The notes under the pieces were generated by a model, which was not told the origin of the DNA, ran no database searches, and worked only from the letters and a program-made list of their open reading frames with translations. The position numbers were made by a program, and so were the translations under genes. From Taxillus chinensis (lineage: Eukaryota; Streptophyta; Magnoliopsida; Santalales; Loranthaceae): 64,000 nucleotides of DNA. The stretch is from the NCBI GenBank assembly GCA_023512835.1, contig CM042092.1, positions 46,156,400 through 46,220,399 of the forward strand, given 5' to 3'. Position 1 is the first letter of the stretch. The number at the start of each line of letters is the position of its first letter. This document shows positions 56,901-64,000 of this stretch, in pieces.

Positions 56901-59900
56901 TAAGATTGTATCTGATTATTAACATCAGAGCATTTTTTAACATCCACATAAACAAGAGGTTTCACCTTTACTAATTCACTCATCATCAGACTCCAGTTCT
57001 AATATGGGAATTGGATTATGAATCTCTCTTTTCTTGCCTAATAGTTTGTCTTTGCTCAAGTTGAAAGTTGTATTTCATATGTATACAAATGCACTTAATT
57101 GTTGTCCCAATCTATTTCTTTTCTTTGAGTGCACTTCTTCAAAACTGCTCAAATTCCTTTCTCAACTTGTAGCATTACATGTGAAGCAAAGAACACAAAT
57201 TGCAAACCTTTGCCGTTCTTTACATTCTCCAATATTTAATTTAGGAAACTGAATTATACGAAGTAAATAATCATTTCCTGGTTCATGTTTTGGTGAGGAG
57301 ATTGTAACGGGCACAAGTTTCATCTTGTTAATTAGGCGGCTACCCAAAGGACTTTGTTCAAGGGGGGGCCTTGGGCTAAAAGCTATTATGGATTTTAAAG
57401 AGGCTTTACTTGTCAAATGGAAGTGGCGGTTTATGGTGAAGGAAAGTCTATGGCAATGGGTTATTGCCTCAATTTTGGGGTGTCTCTTTACGGATGGATC
57501 TCTAATCAAAATGGAGCAGCCATATGGAGTCAGTGTTTGGAAGAATATTGGGGCTCGTTGGGATTGAGTTTCTCTGGTTTGTGGTGCGGAAACTGGGTAT
57601 TTAGGATACCATTTCTTTTTGGAACCTACAAATTGAAATTGAAGAAAATGAATAAACCTAGGTAATTTTATGGATTAAAAAACAATTATACCGAATGATT
57701 TAATTGACTTACTCGTGACTAAGATTGTAGGTCATTTCATGAAGAGGTCTATGGAGTTGTAAATTGAATTCTAACGAGTGTCAATAATATCCCATAGCCA
57801 CTTAAACTAAGTCTTGATATCCCTTACATTTTTAGTAATTTGTTCCTTGGCTCTATCCATAGCTTATGCATGTTCTATGACAGGTTTTGCATCTCTCTCT
57901 GTAAGTTTCAACACTTCCAACAAGTGAACTTCAAGAATTTTGCTGTATATTATTGCTTTGGAAAACATTGAATCACTCAAAATGATTTCTTGAACTGTCA
58001 TCCCTCACTCCTTGGGGTACTCCTGTTGGTAAGGGACAACAAAGAACCACAGGATTAAAAAGGTAGAGGCCAGAGAAATCCTAGGATGGGTGACCTCCGG
58101 GAAGGCTATACCATTGGATAATAATGCGACCCAAGCCTCTATTAAGATAGTGCCAGCGCATAGGAGGAGAAGCTAAGAGGAGGGTGGTGGATGGGTAAAA
58201 AAAAAACTATCATCCCTCGCATGCAATTAGCATGAGTTGTTAGCCCATGTCCCATGCAAACATTAATGTCAGGGCAGCCTTTTTTCATGCATGCATTTAG
58301 TATGAGAAAAGCCATGGCAAATCTCACTACTACCAGTCTAGCCAACAACTCTTACAGAAATTGAGGACCCAAATATATTGATAGATAGAAGCAGCAACCT
58401 TCATGGCCTTTGATATGGCATCAAAAAAGACTGGAAAGAGCACCAATATCTGATAAAATCAGATGAATACTGTGTGCTGCACATGGAGACCAAAAGACTT
58501 TCTTCTATCCTACCAGAAACTACATATGCAGTGGCGTTGCCTATCACTACTTGAACTATATGTTCTTCGCTAATTTCATCTTTGACAATATCAAGTAACT
58601 CAAATTATTGTCTTGTATCCTTAATGACATTTGAGACATCAATAAACTCAGGAAAAAACTATCCTACTCAGACTAATAGTTAAAAAATTTGCAATTGATC
58701 TACTTTGTCCATTAGTCTATATCCATCCCACGTCAGTGTGCATTTTGTTTGTTTTGTTTTTTCGTTCAATTTTAAATTTCTCCGAAGCACCAACTTCCTT
58801 CTGAAAAAACTTACCCTTTACTTCATGATAAGAAAAGGGCTCCAATCTTCTGCTATATTCTCTACCAAATTATTAGCGTTTACATCCAATAATACTCATT
58901 CAACATGACTCAGGTTTCGGCTCTTATCGGTTATTGTAAACAGACACCTAAAACTTATGCAGTTACAGTTCTAGGAAAAACCACTTAAGGAAAATGAGTG
59001 CTTCCTCCTTGCATATAAAGTTTTGCAGGAAACATCATAAAGAAAGGAGCTCCCTTTTGCATAACCTTTTCAAGGATTTTCCTTTTGCCTCATTTATTTA
59101 TTTATTGACAGTCTACTTCCTTTTGCAGAACCTTTTCAAGGAGTTTCCTATCGTGCTACAGAAAATCTAGTATGAATTTTCCTTCCCCTTCCAATTCATT
59201 TTATTGGGTTTTGTTGTTATAATGAAATGAATGAGTGGCGCTATAATGCCTACTTTCTGTTTCACTTGGAACAAACTTTTGATTCTGCTACTCATTGCAA
59301 TGTGTTTCATTCAGCGGGAACTTAAAAAAGAAAGGGAAACAAATGTACGGAAAATCATAGAAAAAAGATCGCTTCTTCCTCGCCTGGTTTATCTGTCCAT
59401 TCAGGTTGCTTCGGCATCACTCAAGGAAAATCTTGAAGTGAACGGTTCTGAACCTGGTCCTAAAATATTTTCAGAGCTGAAAAGTTTGCTTCAGCGCGAT
59501 GCAAAGTTTTTGGGATTTTCTTTCAATGATGCAGTAGAAGTGGTTATTGGGGTATCAAGTGGTCAAAAGTCTTCTGAGGTGTGCTATTCCCATGACTTAG
59601 GATTCACGATTCTCATGCTATTTTAATTAAATGACTGCTTATATTGTGCTAAATTATGAATGGTTTCTACCCGAAAGTACATCATTGTTAAATTTAATGC
59701 TGGTAATGAAGGAAATTAAATTTTCAATACTCCATTTCTAAAATAGCTGAAATTAACAATTTTTATTTACTCATTGGCAGTTTCTTGATCCAGACATGAT
59801 TGGGTGGTTAAACTTTGCTGTATTTTTAAATGCATGGAATTTGGGTACTCACAAAATGGGCCACCCAGACGGAGATGGATATAACGCTGGTACTTGGCAC

Positions 59901-60491
59901 ATTGTAGACTCATTGCTACTGAAGTGTGTCTTAGACAGGATACGATCTATGGGATTTTTGACTCTTTCTGCTGGGGTTGATTTTCCGATTTTGGTGCAGC
60001 TAGTTTCAGAGCCCTTAGCATGGCATGTTCTCATAATACAGTCCTGTCTTCGATCATCTGTTCCATCCGGAAAGAAGAAAAAGAAAAGTGGACCTGCTGA
60101 CAATTTTGGGTCTGCTCTCTCTCCTGGAATTCGGAGTTCAATCCAGTCTCTTTGTGGCATACTAGAAGAGGTCACAAAATGGCTCCAACATCAAATCAAC
60201 TTACCGGAGGAGAAAAAGTTGGAGACCATCCTCTCTTCTCTTCAGCAGGAAGAGCAGAACGAAGGTCCAGGTCAAGCACTCCAAATTCTAGAATCTTTTG
60301 TTGGAACAGCGAGTAACATCGAACTTGGTGATCGGGTCACACATGCATTAAAGCTGTGGAGTCGCGTTGGTGTTGGAAGGAAGCTAGTAGGGGGGCAGGT
60401 TAAAGTATTATCTGAGTTTCTGAACATCTGCGAGTTGAAATTGAAGTTAGTCCAGGCATTGAAACAGCGAATATTGCAAGTTCAAGGTTGA
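35992..60491 (+). CDS. NAA25: NAA25, NatB N-terminal acetyltransferase auxiliary subunit (19 exons)
   Basis: NAA25 (MDM20 family, TCU2 in Arabidopsis) is the ribosome-anchoring, TPR-rich partner of the NAA20 catalytic subunit. NatB acetylates nascent proteins beginning Met-Asp, Met-Glu, Met-Asn or Met-Gln in the cytosol. Exons by GT-AG rule: 35992-36147, 36382-36538, 36660-36778, 36884-36958, 38063-38156, 38351-38469, 43459-43529, 47968-48097, 48212-48387, 48683-48885, 49696-49826, 50172-50248, 51540-51614, 51792-51984, 55198-55317, 55403-55541, 59129-59169, 59315-59578, 59781-60491. They join in frame to 1016 codons plus TGA, close to the plant family length. Residues 28-76 form a TPR-like helix pair. 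Family motifs include [44 protein letters not shown] (about 671-678 at its end) and [12 protein letters not shown] (about 712-723). A lysine cluster is at 878-882. The start is the first ATG, giving [13 protein letters not shown]. Exon 17 (41 nt, residues read EPFQGVSYR) is the least certain. No stop or frameshift was found, so the gene looks functional. Confidence 0.93.
36959..38062 (+). other. NAA25 intron 4
   Basis: This intron contains a 22-bp copy of exon 4 sequence (37076-37097, GATTTTTGCTCTGGGCTGTT plus TG) and a hairpin-like GGCCACCTAGA...TCTAGATGGCC near 37421-37461. Otherwise T-rich sequence without a recognised element. Polypyrimidine and AG at 38061-38062 end it. Confidence 0.6.
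38110..38289 (+). repeat. 90-bp tandem duplication across the exon 5 donor
   Basis: The 3' half of exon 5 with its donor and about 40 bp of intron (38110-38199) is repeated in tandem at 38200-38289. The second copy differs by substitutions and short indels and keeps a donor-like CAGTAAG at about 38246. No acceptor AG lies at the left end of the second copy, so it probably acts only as an alternative donor or as decayed sequence. Confidence 0.8.
38470..43458 (+). other. NAA25 intron 6, enlarged by a LINE
   Basis: The 4989-bp intron is mostly a sense-oriented L1 element. Direct repeats of about 150 bp flank it (38660-38808 and 43181-43330). The rest is A/T-rich intron sequence. Confidence 0.85.
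38851..43180 (+). mobile_element. LINE-D, L1-type element in intron 6, sense strand
   Basis: The GC-richer part starts near 38920. A proline/glycine-rich first part (39068-39568) is followed by [12 protein letters not shown] (39778-39813), then the endonuclease start KLLSWNV near 39890 that jumps by deletion to a [15 protein letters not shown] segment. [10 protein letters not shown] lies near 39993-40022. Reverse transcriptase motifs are KAPGPNGF (40864-40887), [23 protein letters not shown] (41421-41459), [11 protein letters not shown] (catalytic Asp pair, about 41564-41597) and [10 protein letters not shown]. The zinc-type end ([12 protein letters not shown], about 42745-42785) and a poly(A)-like AATAAATAAA...TATAAAAAAA tail at 43149-43180 follow. 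Stops and frameshifts make it inactive. The exact 5' end lies between 38851 and 38920. Confidence 0.85.
44155..44271 (+). repeat. 57-bp tandem duplication in intron 7
   Basis: Copies starting GAACTGGCACCAAAACATTG at 44155 and 44212 differ at a few positions. A partial third copy (AAGAGGTGAATGGCA) follows. Confidence 0.85.
46147..46885 (+). pseudogene. LINE-E, L1 3' fragment in intron 7
   Basis: Plus-strand translation gives, across frames, a K-x-H-E-C-C-L-G-type start, [12 protein letters not shown] sequence near 46355, a [10 protein letters not shown] zinc-region segment near 46460-46490 and [12 protein letters not shown] near 46640-46675, the usual end of plant L1 ORF2. It finishes with CATCAAATAAAGTTTGTCTTAC (about 46851) and an A-rich run. 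It is a 5'-truncated insertion of about 0.7 kb in the sense direction. Confidence 0.75.
48886..49695 (+). other. NAA25 intron 10 with MITE-like element
   Basis: The intron is 810 bp. Apart from the MITE-like segment at 49313-49588, it is T-rich with nothing recognised. Confidence 0.6.
49313..49588. mobile_element. MITE-like element in intron 10
   Basis: The left end CATATTTGGTGTGACTTGCT and the right end, read on the minus strand as CTTATTTGGCCACTTGGTGG, form an imperfect terminal inverted repeat of about 28 bp that continues as GCTGTTGG on both sides. The inside is 80-90 percent A/T with no ORF. Length (about 276 bp) and T-T-T-G-G termini suit an hAT-type MITE. No matching 8-bp target duplication was found. 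Confidence 0.5.
49827..50171 (+). other. NAA25 intron 11
   Basis: This 345-bp T-rich intron contains nothing else recognised. Confidence 0.7.
50249..51539 (+). other. NAA25 intron 12 with multi-copy AT-rich repeat
   Basis: Most of the intron consists of repeat copies. Copy 1 is 50690-50970, copy 2 is 51014-51192 (lacking the first third), and copy 3 is about 51195-51400, more diverged. TTCACGTGTTCTTCAATATT in copies 1 and 2 is identical and spaced 219 bp. Copies 1 and 3 share GTTAGCCTCAAGAGTAGC / ATTAGCCTCAAGATTAGC. An SSR (ATT)n sits in each. No coding content. Confidence 0.75.
51985..55197 (+). other. NAA25 intron 14
   Basis: The intron is 3213 bp. Apart from the SINE at 52520-52743 it is strongly A/T-rich (52800-53420 especially). 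A CCTAGACAG stretch near 54208 resembles part of intron 4 (37425). A five-base (AATCG)n run lies at 54843-54862. No gene is recognised. Confidence 0.6.
52520..52743 (+). mobile_element. tRNA-derived SINE in intron 14
   Basis: The 224-bp GC-richer segment has a Pol III B-box-like GGTTTGATTCC at 52596-52606 and an A-box-like TGGTTGGTGAGT about 40 bp upstream. It ends CTTATAAAAAAG, the same tail as the LINEs here (43170, 16303). Flanks GATTTTATTTTGTATA (52504-52519) and GATCACATTTTGTGTA (52744-52759) agree at 12 of 16 positions, a plausible old target duplication. SINEs are mobilised by LINE enzymes that recognise the shared tail. Confidence 0.65.
55690..56210. mobile_element. MITE-like element in intron 16
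   Basis: The left end CGTTTGGTACGCGAATAAC...AAGAATAGAATTTAC and the minus-strand reading of the right end ATGTTTAGTATG...AAGAATGTAATAGAATAAAA form a diverged inverted repeat of about 40 bp. The G-T-T-T-G-G-T-A start is common in plant hAT-like MITEs. The centre (55860-56090) has no ORF. Edges and class are tentative. Confidence 0.4.
57300..57600 (+). pseudogene. LINE-F, L1 fragment in intron 16
   Basis: An open stretch gives [20 protein letters not shown] and then [15 protein letters not shown] and [12 protein letters not shown]. This is the region after the reverse transcriptase of plant L1 elements (G-G-L-G-I-K-x-L...F-N-x-A-L-L-x-K-W). Only about 300 bp remain, in sense orientation, without a tail. 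Confidence 0.75.
58042..58107 (+). mobile_element. 5S rRNA-derived segment, Cassandra-like TRIM remnant
   Basis: GGATGGGTGACCTCC (58084-58098) equals the conserved internal promoter end of plant 5S rRNA. Upstream AGAACCACAGGATTAA and GCCAGAGAAATCCTA align with the 5S positions before it. One base of the following CTCCTGGGAAG is missing. Cassandra TRIMs carry such 5S-like sequence in their LTRs. No second LTR, primer site or polypurine tract was seen, so only a remnant can be claimed. Confidence 0.55.
59050..59149 (+). repeat. Tandem duplicate of the exon 17 acceptor region
   Basis: CTCCCTTTTGCATAACCTTTTCAAGGATTTTCC (in part; 59050-59082) repeats at 59116-59148 with the true acceptor TTTTGCAG. 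The period is 66 bp. In the upstream copy the acceptor AG has become AT. Confidence 0.8.
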
Positions 60492-60915
60492 AATATTTTA
60501 CAAATATTCCTCCCTCATAAGCATCTAAGCGTCCTCTGCTCCCTTCAGAAGAGATGTTTGAGTCAAATGATGTTTAATCATGTGCCATGTGTGGACTTAC
60601 CTCCTTTCTTGGTTGGGCATGGTTTACATTATTGTTGGAAAGGGTAGCAGTGAACCTTGTTCGTTTGGATTTGTTTACTGTGGACGTTTGCTGTTTCCCA
60701 TGGCCAGTGGTTCATGAACTTGCGAGCTTTTGAACAACTGACCACTCCCCAAACAAAGGTCAGTTGTGTTTTAATTTTCATTTAGTATCATTTGGTTTGT
60801 GCCCCAAAAAAAAAAACCTATTCATTTGCCTGGTATATGACATTGTTTTAAGCAAAAATGTTCTATGGATTCTGCACTGAAATAGAGCGTTTGTTGCCCA
60901 AACACTTCAAATAAA
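60492..60915 (+). other. NAA25 3' untranslated region
   Basis: Sequence after the TGA shows no further exon. A run of A at 60808-60817 and AATAAA at 60910-60915 lie within it. The actual poly(A) site cannot be set from sequence. Confidence 0.5.
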
Positions 60916-63196
60916 ATTTAGACTAAGAATAGCACAGGATTAACCTAGGTTCACTAATCGGAGGACTTATAAAATTAAATTAAATTTATTTTTTAGGAAA
61001 AATAAAGAAAAGTTAAGTTAGAAAATTAGAGGAATTTTATGTGAAATTAAAATAAAATTAAATATGTAAAGAAAATTAATTAACTAAAGATATAATTGAT
61101 TTAATCTCTTACTTCAATTATTATTTATTATTATCTTTTTAAAATATCATAACATATTTAAGGCTTAATAATTTAATTAAATTATGAATTCGCACTAGAA
61201 ATTAGACTTGAACTTGTATTACTGCTAGAAATGATTTTGCTTTGCATTCAGGACACCAAATCGAACACTACGAATAATAATTTTTATATTTTAAAATTAA
61301 TTAAACTGTGAATTAATCATAATTAAAAATTATACTTTAAATAATTTATAATTAATTATAAAGAATTTAAAATAAATAGAGAAACGAATTGTAAATCATA
61401 ATATATAAATAAATTATTAAGATAGAAGAATAAGATTTAAAATAACAATTGAAGTTTGAAGTTAAATCAAATATAGAATATTAATTTATAGAGAATAAAA
61501 TTGTTACGCTTACAATACTAGGACTCCTCTTCAATCAGCTCTCTTTGGGGTAGGGTGTTGAAGTGTGCGGTGTAGGGCTGCCGCAGCACTAGGCGCCTTG
61601 TCCTCTATAAATAGGCACAATAGTTTCCTTTTAATTCCAACCGTATTAACACACAATAGCAATTTTCCAATTATGGCGTTAATTCTCATAGACTCACTTT
61701 CCATTTACACATGCATTAAATTTCGGCCATATTACCAATTAAATGAGCATGGGCCCAGGTCCACTTTTCATGCACGACTTGTATTAGCATATAAACCATC
61801 TCTAATTCTAAACAAATGCTATATTAGTTCAACTTAATATTAAAATTGAGTAATTAAATTAAAAATAAAAAAATTGCTGAGATTACGCAAAGTAAATATT
61901 AAATTAACAAAAGTGATACAAATATTAATATGGATGAAAACATTATAAAAATGTATTAATTAAATAAAATATTAAATTAAAATTCATAAATTACATGCAA
62001 ATTGAATGATAAATTATGCAGTTATTAAATTTTTCCTTACTTGAACTTTGTTTGTCCTGGAACAAAAATAAAGATTAAGCACCAAAATAAAGATTATTTA
62101 ATCATGCAAATTTAAATATATAAAGAGAACAACTCAAGTATAACGAATTAAGTTCTAGTATGAATGTGAGTGTGTGCACTAAAATTATTTGAAAGAAAAC
62201 ACTTTAAAGAAAACATTATGGTGTAGATGAGGAACTAACTTATGCCCAAACATTATGTTAGTGTGTTGCCCAAACACTTCAAAGAAAACATTATGTCATA
62301 TACCATACTAACACTTAAAGATAAAACAAATCGGTGACGCACATGAGGAACTAAACAAGATATAAGATAAATGAATTGTTATTTCTTTTTTTTTTTTTTC
62401 ATAGTTGATAATGGTGTAGATGTACTGCAATGCTTTACAAAGGATGTATTTTATGCTCCTTTCTCCTTTGATGAGTTATGCATTCCTACAATCCATAATC
62501 TTCTTTTTTTAAGCACACAAGTTCAAGATAGTACTAATTTGCGAGAAAAACTTCAAGTGGAAGCATGAGTAACATGTAATGATATCTAAAGCATGTCAAA
62601 ATATATAAAATTAATGATTAAGCATAGCTCAAAAATTGCTAATATCATGATTTTTATAATTTGAATTTCTCAAATAAGGCATAAATTCAAGCTAAATCAA
62701 TTAAGTATGAGAGTTAAAAAATTTAGTTGTGAACAATGTGGGTATTTATACTAAATAATTTAATTTTAACTACTCAAGATTTGCGGTTATCATTCAAATA
62801 ATGCATAATCAAATAAACTCAAACTGGAACTAATATAAGCGCAAATTGTTCAAGTGCAAATTGTTTTTTTTCACTTTATATTCTTTCCCCCTCACTTTAA
62901 ACATGCAAGTATTTGCAATGCATTCAAAAGTAAGTACACAATATGAGAAAAAAATATAAATGGATGAAGAAAAAGAACTAATTTTCACTCGCAATGATGT
63001 ACATGGCTCCTTATTCATTTAGGCTTTGTCAATAGAGAATAAAAATTGAGGCGATGGTTGGCACTGCCTTGCACACTAAAAAAAACAAGAAAAACAAAAC
63101 ACCAAAAATAAAAATAAATAATGAAAATATAAAAAACAAAGAAGAAAAATACCAAATCGGTTGCCTCCCAAAAGTATTTTTATTTAAAGTCTATAG
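60916..63196. other. AT-rich intergenic region
   Basis: No gene is recognised. A GC-richer patch at 61520-61600 ends in a TATA-box-like CTATAAATAGG (61605-61615), but no convincing ORF follows. An exact 19-bp direct repeat, GTTGCCCAAACACTTCAAA, occurs at 60893-60911 and 62265-62283. Confidence 0.5.
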
Positions 63197-63972
63197 CTAG
63201 ACTTTCTTCAAATGAGGCTCAACCATCGAATGATAGACTTTTATTATTGCAGTATACATTTTAGCACATTTATAGGTCACATCAGGATGAGAAATTGGTA
63301 GTGGTAGCCATTTGAACTCTTCAAAGTGCACACTTGAGGGCACCTTCACGAATATGGTATCCTCCACTGCAAATAAATGATAGTGGCAAGGCGATACAAA
63401 CTCTATAGGTTCTCGAAACAAGACGTCCATAACAGTATGGTCCACAGTAGGGACAACATTCTCAAGCAACTCTCCTGCGCTTGAATTGTTGTTAATGGAC
63501 CAATTCAAGTCTTCATGTGATTCTTGTGGCCAAGGAAAGAGTGTGCTTCTTGTGGCATTGAGGCAGCAATAGTAATAGGAGGTGGACAACTGTCCTCCAA
63601 GAATTCATTGGAAGGAGACTTAGTTTTGTGTTCGAACTTTGGAGTGATTAGTTGTGGCTTTTCCTCTTCAGAAAATTTAGAATATGCCTCTTCTTCTTCT
63701 TCTTCTTCAGATAATACGAATATGGCAATGGACACTAGAATGTGTCTACTTTCCCCTAAAGTATAGGGAAGATACTTAAGTGGTGGCTCCATCTCTTCCT
63801 CTTGATGCTCCATTGGAATAACTTCGGCAAACACACCTTCCTTTTTATTTGGAATTTTGAGCTTAAGGAAGGTGACTTTCATGTGGTGTAGCCAAGTCTG
63901 TATTTCGTGCATCTTCTCACTTTGCTTCTCCAATTGGTGTTGAATAGTAGCAAATTGTTGTTGCTCTTGCAA
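63197..63972 (-). pseudogene. Unidentified retroelement-like ORF, frameshifted
   Basis: On the minus strand an open frame runs 63972-63505 and overlaps another, 63589-63197. The first part is glutamine/histidine-rich and coiled-coil-like (residues 1-30), then has a run of seven glutamates followed by an acidic/serine stretch. The second part is mixed. Just downstream, GGGAGGCAACC (minus strand, 63160-63170) resembles a motif common in Athila/Tat-type gypsy elements. The open region continues beyond the window on the left of its reading. I do not recognise the protein; a gypsy non-coding-end ORF is the best guess. Confidence 0.35.
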
Positions 63973-64000
63973 TTGCTAGATAAGGTCATCAGTAGAAGGA

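Larger units (their letters stand above)
55542..59128 (+). other. NAA25 intron 16
   Basis: The intron is 3587 bp. It holds a MITE-like element (55690-56210), a LINE fragment (57300-57600), a 5S-derived segment (58042-58107) and a decayed copy of the exon 17 acceptor region (59050-59082). The stretches between are A/T-rich with no recognised gene; 56290-57250 shows nothing definite. Confidence 0.65.

Noticed and set aside
58042..58107. A functional 5S rRNA gene
   Set aside because: Only the internal-promoter half resembles 5S; the 5' half, full length and terminator are missing.
63524..63766. Plus-strand serine-rich open frame
   Set aside because: It is the antisense shadow of the glutamate run in the minus-strand frame 63505-63972.

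Overview
This window is plant nuclear DNA, almost certainly from a flowering plant. One spliced host gene occupies the right half (35992-60491). The left half is nested retrotransposon wreckage: a SIRE-type Ty1/copia element, L1-type LINEs, a TRIM, a Ty3/gypsy chromovirus and a non-autonomous relative of it. The introns, the priming sites resembling the plant initiator-Met tRNA end, and methylcytosine-type decay fit a plant chromosome. The species cannot be fixed from the sequence alone.

Left part. Bases 633-12976 hold a 5'-truncated SIRE-like copia element. It has gag pieces, protease, integrase, a nearly intact reverse transcriptase/RNase H (5338-7131), a long spacer with purine tracts, a broken envelope-like region (8828-11431) and one 3' LTR (11682-12976). 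Its gag is interrupted by a 1.5 kb LTR-like insertion. Two minus-strand LINE copies follow: LINE-A at 12990-14277, and LINE-B at 14819-16512 plus 33523-34720. LINE-B is split by a 17 kb block flanked by the 5-bp direct repeat CCACC. Within that block, in order, are a truncated TRIM (16513-16986) and a non-autonomous LTR element (16987-33522) that carries a Tekay/Del-like chromovirus (19469-28349) inside it. The outer and inner elements share the leader after the primer site, the primer site itself, the polypurine end, paired promoter palindromes, covarying hairpins and a candidate intron inside the LTR. They therefore look like an autonomous/non-autonomous pair.

Right part. After remnants of another LINE and another chromovirus (34795-35400) comes NAA25, the auxiliary subunit of the NatB N-terminal acetyltransferase. 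It is reconstructed here as 19 exons with all reading frames joining, giving 1016 codons plus stop. Its 24.5 kb length comes from introns loaded with a 4.3 kb sense LINE (intron 6), LINE fragments (introns 7 and 16), a tRNA-type SINE (intron 14), MITE-like elements (introns 10 and 16), a 5S-rRNA-derived Cassandra-like fragment (intron 16) and several decayed copies of the gene's own exon edges.

The last 3.5 kb holds the 3' untranslated region, AT-rich sequence with no recognisable gene, and a minus-strand retroelement-like open region at 63197-63972. No tRNA gene, intact rRNA gene or CRISPR array was seen.
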